DNA from: Rubrivivax sp. | GTDB taxonomy: Bacteria > Pseudomonadota > Gammaproteobacteria > Burkholderiales > Burkholderiaceae_C | Length of the DNA stretch: 36,115 nucleotides | Direction of reading: 5' to 3' | Assembly (NCBI GenBank): GCA_027491255.1 | Contig: JAIXWM010000026.1 | Coordinates: 1-36,115 of the forward strand | Shown here: positions 12,001 to 24,000 of the stretch, in pieces | How positions within the stretch are numbered: the first letter of the stretch is position 1 | How the letters are laid out: every line of letters starts with the position of its first letter | Translations under genes and position numbers: made by a program | Notes under the pieces: generated by a model | Told to the model about the DNA's origin: nothing | Database searches by the model: none | The model's input: the letters and a program-made list of their open reading frames with translations, nothing else

Positions 12001-15000
12001 GCGATTGCCGTTGACGAGCACCGACACCTCCGCTGCGGCGCCGGGTGTGGCGCCGGCCGATGTCCCGGCGAACGCCAGGTCCGACTCCTGCAAGCCGCCC
12101 GTGCCTGCCTGCTGCACCGGGGTGTCGCCGGTTTCCGTCATGGCGTTGACCAACGGGGTCGACGTGGACAAGGCGACCTGCAGATCACCCACCGTGAACG
12201 GCGTGTTCGCCGTGCGGGCCGTCAGCGTCAGCTCGCGCGTGGCGGGCGAGGTGGTGGCCGTGACGATGCCGCCAGCCTCGATGAGTTGCTTGAACTTGGT
12301 CAGGACGTCCGACCAGGTGGCGCTTGCAGACACGCCCGCCACACCCGGCTCCACCGTGTAGGTGGTGGTGTTGACGCTCAGGCTGTAAGCCACCCCCGGC
12401 CCGATCTGCCGCGGGAAGGTCACCACGGACACCTGCTGCGTCTGCGTCCCGGCAGGCACGGTGACCGTCTGCGGGTTGGACTGCACGCCGCCGCCGGCGG
12501 CGAACGCGCCCACCTGCGTGACGGTCGTCGTGCCACTGGACAAGCCGTCGGCGGTGGCGATGTAGCGCACCTCGAGCTCGTTGCCCGTGCCCCGCTTGGT
12601 CGGGTCGCTGAGCACGAGCGGCGAAGACGCCGTGACGCCCAGCGCCTGGACGCGGTAGCCGTACAGGTCGGCCGAGGCCTGGTCGTAGGCCCCGTAGAGG
12701 ATGGCTGCGGAAGGCTGGAACGCTTTCGAATTGACGCCCGCTGTCAGCGTCATCTGGCGCGTGTTCGCGTCGATGCCCACGGTGAGGTTCAGGGGCGTGG
12801 TCGCTCCCGTCTCTCCGGTCTCGATGCGCGTCTTCAGCGCCGCCAGCAGCGTGCCCCAGTTGTCGCTCGCGCCAGCCACCACCCGGTACTCGCGGTTGTC
12901 GATCTGGACCGAATACTCGTTGCCCGAGGCTACGGCATAAGCCACCGAGCCGGAGACGGAAAACTCCTGCGTCCCTTCGATGATCAGCTTGCGGGCATCG
13001 GCCACGGTGCTCACCACCTTGCCCGGGATCTGCGCCGCGAGCTGGGCCAGCAAGGTGGCCCATGTGGTGCTCGCCGTGACAGCCGTCGCGGAGTACGTGA
13101 CGCCACCCACCTCGACGCTGTAGACGTCGTCCACGGTCAGCTCACGCCCCTCATAGGTCAGGGCCGTGACCTGCTTGCGGCTGGCGCTCAAGGACGCCGA
13201 AGCGGCGCCATACTGGATCGACGCTGAAACGCCCGCCGCCTGGCTCTCGCTCGTGGCGTCGACGCGCAGGGTGCGCGCACCGGCATCGATTGCAACCGTG
13301 GCCCCGCCGGCGCCCTGGCCGGCTTCAATCTTCGTCTTCAGGCCCGCCAGCAGGTTGGCCCACGTCGTCGACGTGGTCACCGTCTCCGAGTACGTGGTGC
13401 CCTGGACCTGGACGCGGTAGACGTCACCGACCGTCAGCGCACGCGCATTGGCACCCACCTTGAACTCCATGCCCAGCGTCACCGCCGTGGCGGCAGACAC
13501 GCGTGTGACCGTGGCCTGCCCGTCGAAGCCCAGGCGGCTGGTCTGGGCCTGCACCGGGTTGGAAGACGCCGCGGTCACGGTCGTGTTCGAAGCGAACAGC
13601 GACTTCAGTGCCTGCCATTCGTAGATCTGGCCCTTCGCGTCGACAGTGACCGTGCCACCGGTCTTGAGGGCGCCCACCGAGGTGCCCGACTCGACACTGT
13701 CGACGTAGATGTTGCCGGCCGACCTCAGCACGATGTCGTCCTGGTCCGCCACATTGCGCACATCGCGCAGGTACAGGTGGTCGCCGGCGATCACTTCGAT
13801 GCGCCCGTTGTTGACGACCATGCGCTCGATGGTCAGGCCGGTGGCCTCGTTCACGACCACGTCACCGCTGACGCGAGAGTCGAGCGTCAGCGTATCGACC
13901 AGGGTGTTCAACAGCGCCGATGTCCCGGTGTCGACCACGAGATCGCGGGCGATGAAGACGGAGGCGCCATCGGAGCTGATGGAGTCGGCCCGAACGGTCA
14001 GCAGGCCGTCGGTGCTGCCGGTGGTCTCGGCCGCAACGATGCCGCCCTCGACCGTCAGCGCGCCCTCCACGCGCAGCGTGATGTTCTTCGCCGGCGCGAA
14101 GCCGCTGAGACCACCGACATAACCCGACAGAGTCCAGTGACGGACGGCCGCGCCTGACTCTTCCAGGTCGACATAGATGTCGCGCAAGGCGCGGATCTCG
14201 AACTCCTGCGCCGGCAGATCGTTGGTCTGGACGTTGATGAAGCCGGTGGGCGTGGGCACCGCGCCTTCGCTGATGGTGTCCGCGTAGTCGCCATCGGCGT
14301 TGAAGTCGATGCCGGCGACGGCCTCGCTGACCGTGTCGTTCGTGTCGGCATCGCCGTTGAAATCGAAGGCCTTGTCGACGTTGCGCACGCCCTTGGCCAT
14401 CAGCAGGACCTCGTCGATCATGCCTGCGGTCTGCGGCTGCCACGTGATGTCGTATGGCGTGGCCTTGTACAGGACAAGGCCGCTCAGGATCAGATCCTCA
14501 CCCGCCACCAGCTCCAGTCGGTGATTGGCCGACAACGTGCCGTCCAGCGTCAGGGTGCCGCCGGATTCCAGGATGACCGTGTCCGCCGAGATGGTCTGCG
14601 GCAGCTTGCGCGTGTAGGGCGATGACTGCGTGCCTTCACCGAACTGGAAGAAGGTGCCCGCCCGGTACTCCACCAGCTCGGGCGCGCCGAAGTAGCGATA
14701 CACCTGGACGGCATCCGCAGCGACGAAGCCGATGCCACGGGTGTAGACGATCGAGTCGCCACTGGCCGGCTTCAGCACCGAGATGCTGTCCTCCTGGCTG
14801 CTCAGTCGCACCTGCCCGCCCTTGACGTAGCCGTCGTAACCCGTGCCCGTGCCTGCCACCCGGCCGACGCGCAGTTCCTTCTGCACCGTCAGCGTGACAT
14901 CGTCGGCGTTGACCGCAGGCGAGGTGATCTCCGCCAACAGCACATCGAGACCGACGGTCTTCTCGAGGTAACCGTCGCGCTCGCTGAGCTCGATGTCGCC

Positions 15001-18000
15001 GGCCGTGGTCCTCGCATCGAGGGTGTTCAGCGCGGTCTCGAGGCCGGTGATGCCCGTGGCGGCACGCACCGTCAGCTTGTCGGCCACGACATCGACCGCG
15101 TCGTCGACGAAGACTTCGTAGGCGCGACCGCCGGTGGAGGTGAGCGACACGTCGCCCAAGGAGCTGAGCGATGCGTAGCTCTGCGCGACGCTCTGCGAGT
15201 TCACGATCACCGGCGCATCGCCTGCGCCGGTGGCGTACACGCCCGCAGACACGTAACGAATCATCACGTCACCAGCCGCCGTGACGGTGATGTCGTTGGC
15301 GTCCGCGTTCGAGCGCGAGCGCACGTCGATCAGGTCGACCTCTCCCGCCGCGTTCAGCGTGAAGCTGCCGTCGGCGACCAGCACTTCGGTCAGGCGCAGC
15401 TTCTGCGTGCCCTGGGTGACGAAGACGTCGCCGGCACTGGTCGTGTGGAGCTTCAGCGCGTTGACCTCGGTGCGCAGGGGCGCCGAGGACGTGCCCAGCC
15501 CGCCCGCCACGGACAGCTCGAGTTCGTCGGCCTGGATCGGCTTGGTCGGATCGACGAAGGTGAGCGAGCCCTGCACCAGGAAGCTCACGTCCCCGCGCCG
15601 CACGACGTTGCCCGTACCGCTGCCGGTACTGAACTGCCCGACGGTCAGGTTCGCCGACGTGCTCGGCGCGCGCGCCTCGGCGCGGACCGAGATGTCGTTG
15701 CGGTCGCTCAGACCCTTGGCCACCAGGTAGCGCGCGTCGACGTGGCCGGCGTTGGTGACGGCGATCGCGCCGTCCAGCGTCTCGGCCTTCGTGATCTCGA
15801 GGCTCCCCTCGTTGTGGAGCCGCAGGCCGCCGATGTCCGTCACGGTCAGCGTGACCGCGTCCGTGCGCGTGTTCAGCGTCAGACCGGTGGCTGCCGTGGC
15901 GACGATGCGGTCGGCGTCCAGCAGGCCGCTGGGCAGCTGCTGCGTCGTGCCGCCCGACGTGCGGGCCACCAACACCTGCTCCACGGCGCCCTTGGGGGCG
16001 CTGAAGGTGATCGCCTGAAAGGCGGTCGCTGCCGTCAGGGTGGCATTCGTCAGGACGATGTCGCCACCGACGTCGCCGGACGTGACCGTGATGCCCGTCG
16101 TCGTCGCCGTGACGCGAGTTTCCGCGTCGGCGGTGATGCCGCCCGCCTTGGACAGGCTCTGGCCTGACTTCAGCACCACCGTGCCGGCCGTGATGGTGGC
16201 CGACAGGTCGAGGTTGCGCCCGGCCGAGACCGTGGCGGTGGTCGTGGTGTCCGCCGAGACCACGCCACCGAGGCGGATGTCACGGTCGGAGCCCAGGGTC
16301 ACCGAGGCCGTCGCGACCGAAGCGGCGTCCTGCACAGGTGTGATCTGCGCCGTGTCGTCGACGTCGAGCAACTGCCCGGCCGACAGGCTGAGAGTCTCGC
16401 CCACCAGCGACGAGGTGATGGGCACGGCCGCGAAGCGGATGATCTCGGGAGTGGCCGGATCGTTGTCGTGGTCGTAATAGACATCGGTCGTGGCCTCGCT
16501 GCGCACGCGCAGCGTGTCATCGGCGCGCACGCTCAGCGCAGTGGTCGCCTGCACCTTGCCGCTGAGGCTGACGGTGCCGCCCGCATCGACGGTCACGGTC
16601 TTGCCGCCGATCGAGGTGTTGGCCTCACCGAAGGCGCGCGCGGCGGCGGTGTCGGTGATGACCACGGTCTTGAGCACCGTCTCGGTCGCGGTGATGGGCC
16701 GCGTCTCCCAGACGGTCACGTTTTCGAAAGTCACCTTCGGAACTTGCTTGGTCGTCGTCTGCTCGACCGGCAGGTTCTGGTACTGCGACTTGTCGAGGGT
16801 GACGAGCTTGAAGGTCTGCTGCACGCGCTGGTCGTAGATGGGCTTCCACTTCGACTTCCACTCGTAGGTGTAGTCGGTGTAGTCCTCCTTGATCGTGCGG
16901 TCCTGCTCCCTGCGGCCAAAGACGTCGTAGACGTTGTACTCCGTGCCGCCCTTCTTGCCCGTGTTGTCGGTGTACTCGACCGTGCCGCGCAGTTCGTCGT
17001 AGCGCCAGTCGCCGGGGTTGCCGCTCGGGCTGGCCCGGCCGTTGACGTCGAAGCCACCGGCGTTGACGATCTGGTTGAAGGAGCGTGAGTTCTGGGCGGT
17101 GTACGGGTTTGCAACAGTCCCGTAGTTGCCGCTGTTGTCCACCGTCGTGTAGGTGTGATAGAAGCGGTCCCAGTTGCCGGTCCAGTCACGACCCTGCGGG
17201 TCCTTGGCCCAGCGCTGCACACGCTCCCAGTTGTCCCAGAACTTGTACTGGAAACCGAACTGGTCGTACGCCGTGCTGATGTCCGACAGTTGCAGCGAAG
17301 TGGTGTCGAATGCCAGCGCGTCGATGTAGGTGTCGAAGGCCTTGATGCGGTCGGTGTAGCGGGTGAGCTGCCAGGTCTCCATCGCCGCGCGGATCTGCGC
17401 GTTCGGGATCGCCTCGGCCGTGGTGCCGATGTAGGTGCCGGCGGAGTACTGGCCGTTCGAATCGGTGTTGAACGCGATCAGATTGCGGTTGCCGACCGTG
17501 TAGTACCACTCGGGGTCGCGCGCAAGGGTCGACGGCAGGGCGTCGGCGCGCGCATCGAGGTCGTAGGTCTTGATGCCGGTGTCGCCGACATAGCTCGCGG
17601 TCCAGGTCGCGCGACCGTCTTCCTTCGGCGCGTGCGGCTCGATGCCGTCCTGGTATCCGCGCAACGTTGACAGGACCGCAGGATTGGTGTCCGGGAAGTA
17701 GTACTTCGACGTGATCTGGTCGTAGAGGACCTCGCTGTACTCCTGGTAGCGGCCGACCAGTTCGCCCGTCGCGCTGGAGCGCACCGTCGTCCACGCGCCG
17801 CGCGGCGCCTCGAACACATCGTTCGTGGTGTTGAACGACGACGTCGTCTGCAGCGCCGTGGTGACATCGGACCCCAGGGCGTCGTCGTTGTCCTGCTGCA
17901 GGAAGCGAGTCTGTCCGGTCGACTCCACGCGCAGGATGTCGACGTTCGCGCCCTGCGGCATGCGCACATAGCGGTCACGCCAGCCGTCGACGTCGATGAA

Positions 18001-21000
18001 ATAGACGTTCTGCGCGTTGTTCGCCCAAGCCGGTGTGATCACCTGGTCAGGCTGGACGACACCATTCTTGGTGCTCTTCAGCGCCACTTTTCCAGCCTGG
18101 CCGTCATGGCTGTAGGTGAACTGGAACAGCGGCATGTAGTTGGTGTGCTTCAGCACCGCCGTGCGCTGCGCGTCGTTCAGCCCGGTGAAGTCGAGGTAAG
18201 TGGCCTTGTCGGTGTAATCGAAGCCCGGCGCCGTGGCGCCCGAGCCGGCCCAGTCCACCGCCGGGTTCTGGTAGTCCAGGCCTTCGATCAGGATCTCGAC
18301 GAAGCGCCGCTCGGCCACCGCGTTCGGGTTGTAGTAACCGATCTGCGTGAGCACCACGTCCATCGTCGTGTACTCGGAGCCGATCTTGAATTCCTTGTAC
18401 TCGACGATCTCGGTGATCTGCGTCGTCTCCCAGGTGACCACGGGCACCTGGATGCTGCCGGTGGCCACCTGCTCATAGCCCACCACGGTGGTGATGGTCT
18501 CGGCCACGGTGTTGTACCGCTCCACCGAAACCGAGCGGGAACCCGGCACCACCGCATCGGCGTCCAGCGTGACGTCGTCGCCCGCCTGGATCACGATGGC
18601 GCCATCAGGCGCGGACAGACGGCTCGACCCGCCGATGGTGATCGATCCCCCGATCAGTTCCTTCTTCAGGATGGTGCTTTCGAGCCGCGTCCGCGTCCAT
18701 GCGGTGTCGACGCCGGCGTTCAGTTCGATCGTCCCGTTCGAGGTGACGAAGCCGCTGGCCATGGTCAGGCTCTGGCTGACGTTGACCAGGACGCGACCGT
18801 CGTTGGCGGCGCCCTTGTTCGGGACACCGGCCTCCACGATGCCGTTGACGTCGGCCACCGGCGCCAGCAGGTGCACCAGCTTGTCCGCCAGGATCAGCGC
18901 GTCGTTGGCAGCGGCGCCTGTGGGCGCATTGCTGCCTGAGACCTCCAGGCTGCCGCGGGCACGCAGGAAGACCTGCGAGTCCACCCCGGTGGCGTAGACA
19001 TAGCTGCCCGCCAGGACACGGATGTCACCACCGAAGATCTGGACATCGTCGCGGACGTCGATGTTGCGGTAGACCAGGACGTCGCGCCCGGTGGACTCCA
19101 GCTTCAGCAGGCCGACCTTCGCTCCGCCCAGGTCCTGCTGGCCGACCACGCCCTTGATGTAGATGCTGTCGGTGGCAGCGACGGTGATCGAGCCCCCGGC
19201 CGAGGTGTCGAGCGTGCCGCCCGAGACGCGCGTCGGGCCGTTGAGGACGAGGGTCTCCACCAGCACGGCCACGCCGCTTTGGTGGGTGCCCGCGATGATG
19301 TCGAGCTTGTCGTCGGCGGAGACGAGTGCGTCAACGACAACGCGTGCCCGCGACTTGATCGAGATGTCCGCCCCGGTGTCCTGGGCCAGGATGGCGCCGC
19401 CCAGCCAGATGTCGCCGTCACTGTCGAGGGCGATGCGGCCGTTGGCGCCCGCCTGTGCCTCGGACCAGACACCGGAAGCGCGGTCGAAGCGAGCGGTCGC
19501 GTCGGAGAGGATCGAGCTCGTGGCAGAAGTCTGGATGCCGATGCCGCGGATGTCGGGGCCGGCATTCACCGTGACCGCACCCGTGGCCCAGAGGTCGGCG
19601 CCGACGCTGGCGTTGCCCATGAAGAGCCCCGCCCCGGCCTGAACGTCGATGGCCGCGCGTTTGCCCGCCCACCGCGCAACATCCTCACCCGCGTCCAGGA
19701 CCTGGTCGTTGTCGAGGTCTTCGCCCGCGTCGAGCACGCCGTTGACGCTTTCGAAACCAGCATAGACCGTGCCGAGAACGAGCACCTCTTCGCCCTGCAG
19801 CTCGACGCGGCTGTCGTCCGCCTGGCTGTAGAGCACGGCATCGACACCGAGCGTCAGGTCGCGTCCGGCCGAGACGGTCAGCGTCTGGTCGGCCTCCAGC
19901 ACGACGCCACCGGAGTTGTCGGTGGTGCCGATCGTGATGTCGCGCTGTGCGCTCAGCGTCAGGTGCTGGCTGGCGGCCGCCGCCTTCAGCGTCACGGTGG
20001 TGGCCAGGATGTCGCGCCCGGCGTCCACGACCATCGATCCGGCCAGCGCGAAGTCACCACCCAGGGTGACGTCGCGCGTCGCAGTGATCATCACCTCTTC
20101 GTCGTAGGTGGCCGGGGTGGCCAAGCTGCTCCGCACCACGCCGGCGATGACGACGTCCTGGCCTTCCAGGGTCATCAGCGCGCCCGTCTCGAGCCAGCCG
20201 CCACGCTGGTCGATCGTCAGCGTGCCGTTCGTGGACTCGATGTCCAGGCGGCCCAACCCCGGGTTGCCCTTGCCGATGACGCTGTCGATCAGGACGTTGT
20301 TCAGGCCGGTCAGCACGATGCGACCGCCCGCGTCGCGGGTGATCAGCTCGCTCGTGCCGAGCGTGGCGAGGCTGGTTTCCGTGCTGCTGACCGTTGACGC
20401 CGTGCCCGCGGTGACGATGATGTCGCGCTGGGCTTCCAGGCGTCCGGTGATCTCCACCGTCTGCTTGGCGTTGACGATGATGTCGGCGTAGCGGCCCAGG
20501 GCCACCAGCTCGCCTTGCAGCACCGTGTGTCCGGCCGGGTTCAGCACCATGCCACCGCTCAGCGTCTCGAGGCGGCTGCTGGAGGTGAGCTTGACATCCT
20601 GCGCGCCCGAAGCGCGCGGCAGCGTGTTGAACTCGATGGACTGGTAGGCCCTGACATAGCCCGACATGGTCACCGAGCCGGCTTCCAGCGTCGGGTTGCC
20701 GATGACGACCTTGGAGCCGCGCTGGCTGGCGTCGACGGTGGCCAGGCGTTCGGACGCCGTGGACCCCGACGTTGCGTTGGCGTCGGCGATCTGCGTGAAG
20801 CCCAGACGCTCGGCGCCACCACCGGCCACGCGGGCGATGTTGAACTTGTAAGCCGGGGACACCAGATGCAGCCGGCCCTCGAAGAGCTGTGCCTGCAGTT
20901 GCGTGGCGTTCGTGCCCAGCGCGGCATCCAGCGCCGCCTGAACGTCGGCCGTCAGGTCGAGCAGATCCGAGTTGTCGGCCAGCGACGATGCGGCCACGGT

Positions 21001-24000
21001 CACCGTGGCCGTGGTGAAGCCCGAGCCGAGGTTGATCGACACCGCGAACTTCACGTCACCGCCAGTGAACTTTCCGGTGGCGAGCTGGGCGAAGCCGTCG
21101 GCCAGGATTTCTTCCTTCCAAGCCGGCAGCATGACGGTCACGTCGCCCGAGGCGCTCAACTTGACCTGGCTGTTCTCGCGCAGCGTCTTCAGGCGTGTGT
21201 CGCCACTGAGCACGACACCGTCGTCGAGCCAGGGTTTGGCCACGGTGGCCGCCTGCGAGCCGGTGCCGCCGCGCACCTCGACGAGCTTGCCCGCGACCAG
21301 CCCCTTGCCCAGGTTGACCTGGCGCTGGGCGTGGACCACGATCTCCGAGTCGCCGTCGAAGTAGCTGGACTTGCTGCCGAGATAGGCACCCGTGGCGTCG
21401 CTGTAATCGACGATCTCGCCGCCGGCGACGATCAGGCCCAGCAGGTCGGCGTTGCCCAGCGCATCGATGACGATGCGACCGTCCTCCTGCGAGGTGGTCA
21501 GGCGGCCGGTGCCCGGCAGCTTCACGCCCGAGCCGTCGGCGGCCACGCCGCTGTCCACGGTGATCAGGGCGCTGGCGCGGAAGGTGCCGCCGCGCTCGGC
21601 CTTGGTTCCGTCACGTGCCAGCGCCATGCCGCCCAGGTAGACCTGCCCGGCCGACCGCAGCGTGAGCGTGGAGTCGTTCTCGGCCCAGGTCACGGTCTCG
21701 GTCGGGTTCTGCGTCGTGGCGGGGACGATCTCGCCGCCCGCAGTGGCCTGGCCCATGAAGGTGATGCCGCCCACGGCGTCGATCTCGATGCTCGAGCCGC
21801 CCGCGGTCGTGCGGCCCAGCGCGTTCAGACCGCCTGCGGTCGTGACGACCACGCCCCAGCCGCTGTCGTCGGCGCTCGGCGCTGACGTGGTTTCGAGTCG
21901 GATGTGTCCCGTCGCGGTGAGCGCGGAGTCCACCACGATGCGTTGCCCCGCAGTCACGTTCACCGAGGCATCGTCCACCGTCCACACCAGGCCCTGGTTC
22001 GTGGTGTTGTAGCCGCCGGCCACGACGCGGCCGTGGATCTCCACGTCCTCGCCGCCCTGCAGCACGACGCTTGCCGTGCCGCCTGCCGCGTACATCTGCG
22101 ACGCCGCGTGGATGTACAGGCTGGTGCCGCGCCCGTTGTCGCCCAGCAGATTGGTCCCGTTCGCGGCCACGCCGCCCAGCAGCGTGATCGTGCCCGGAAC
22201 GGTGGCCTCGCCCTCCCAGTAGGTGAAGGTGTCGGACTGGATGAACAGGTCCGAACCATCGCCCATCAGGTTGATCGTGCCGCGCACGATGGCAGCGTCC
22301 GCGACCTGCACCCGCAGGTCGGTGTTGGGCTGCAGCGTCGTCAAGGTGCCGGTCATCAGGAAGCCGAAGCCCCGCTGTCCGGTCAGCGGGTGGGCCGCCT
22401 GGAGCTGGAGTTCCTCGACCACGCCGTCGTTGTTGCTGTCGTAGGCGTAGACGACGAAGAAGGTGTCGGGATCCTTGTTGTCGGTCAGCAGCCAGCGGTT
22501 GGTCTTGACCGCGTCGCCGCCACCCCAAGGCATGTTCTTGTTGAGGTAGTCGCCGCCTTCGCCCTCGACGAAGGTCTGACGCACCGTGTCCAGGCCCGCG
22601 TTGGCCTTGTGGTAGACCGTGCCGAAGTAGGCGTCGAAGCCCGCGGTGGCCAGCACCCGAGCCTGTTGCGAAGCGCTGAGGTTGACGAAGGCGGTGCCAG
22701 CGGCCGGCACCTCGACGTCGCTCCAGTCGATGTTCGCGTTGACGTAGTCGCCGCTGGCACCCTGCTCGAAGCCCACCCGGTAGGACTGGTCTGCGGATTT
22801 GAAGAAGACCGGCCCGCTCCAGCGGGTATAACCCGCTGCAGCGATGAGCACGTCCTGTTGCGCCGCTGTGAGGTCGGCGAAAAGCGTGCCGTCCGCGGGC
22901 TTCTCGACCGCGCCCCAGTTCAGCGAGGTCTGGGTGGAGTACGTGGTGCTCAGGCGCGGGATCTCTGCCACCACGCGCTCTGATGCCGCCGTATTGTCGA
23001 GGTCCACGAAGACGGCACGCGAGACACGGGCGTAGCCCAGCTCGGCCAGCACCACGTCCTGTTGCGCTGCCGTGAGGCTGGCGAACGGCGTGCTGGCGGC
23101 CGGCTCGGGCACGCCGCCCCAGTCCACGGAGTCAAGGTTGTAATCAGCGTTGCCGAAGCCGGACACCACCCGCAACAGGGGCGCTGCGTCCGGATTGACG
23201 TGATGAGTCCCGAGGTACAGGGTGTAGCCCAGGGCCGAGGCCACGACCTGTTTCTGGGCCGTGCTCAGGTTCTCGAAGGTGGTGCCGGCCGCAGGAGCGG
23301 ACACGCTTCCCCAGACGATCTGGTCGTTGCGGTAGTCGGTGACCACGCCCTGGGTGAAGCCCTGGACCACCTTCTTGCCCGGCGCGGCGTTGTAGTTGAA
23401 GTAGTTCTTGATCGCCGGCACCTGGACCAGCACATACTTGCTCTGGTCCGTCTCGCCTGGCGGCAGCTGTCGCGCCGTCACGGTGCTGACGTTGTCAAGG
23501 AAGTTCGTGACCACCCCACGCTGGGCCAAGTTCAGCTTCGACCAAGCAGCGTCGACATCGGGCCGCTGGATGTCGTCGGCCTTGTCCTCGTTGCCGCCGT
23601 CCCAGAGGTCGCCCGGCATGGCGTAGTAATCGAAGACATACCCCAGGTGCTCGGCAACCACGAGCTTCTGCTCGCCGGTGAGCGCCGCGAAACTCGTACC
23701 CCCAGCGGGGGCTGGCACGCCGGCACCCGCCCAGTCGACCAAGGCGTTGCTGTAGTCCGACGACAAGCCCTGCACGAGCGTGGGCTTGACCTCGAACGCC
23801 CCGTCGGCCGCGGTGCGCACCAGCACCATGTTGTCGTAGCGCGTGTAACCCGGTGTGCCGGCGGCAACGACGTTGCCCTGCGTGAGTCCGCCGGCCACGG
23901 CCGTGCGGAACACACCGGTGTCCGGGTTGTACCAGGCGGTCGCGCCGCCCGTGGGCTGGTTGTTCTGGTCCCGGGGCTCGGTATGGACCGTGTAGCCGAG

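Noticed and set aside
16880..16970. RHS/YD-type repeat suggested by YNVYDVFGRREQD
   Set aside because: Only one weak resemblance to the YDxxGR pattern is present and no series of such repeats follows. The phrase belongs to the aromatic island.
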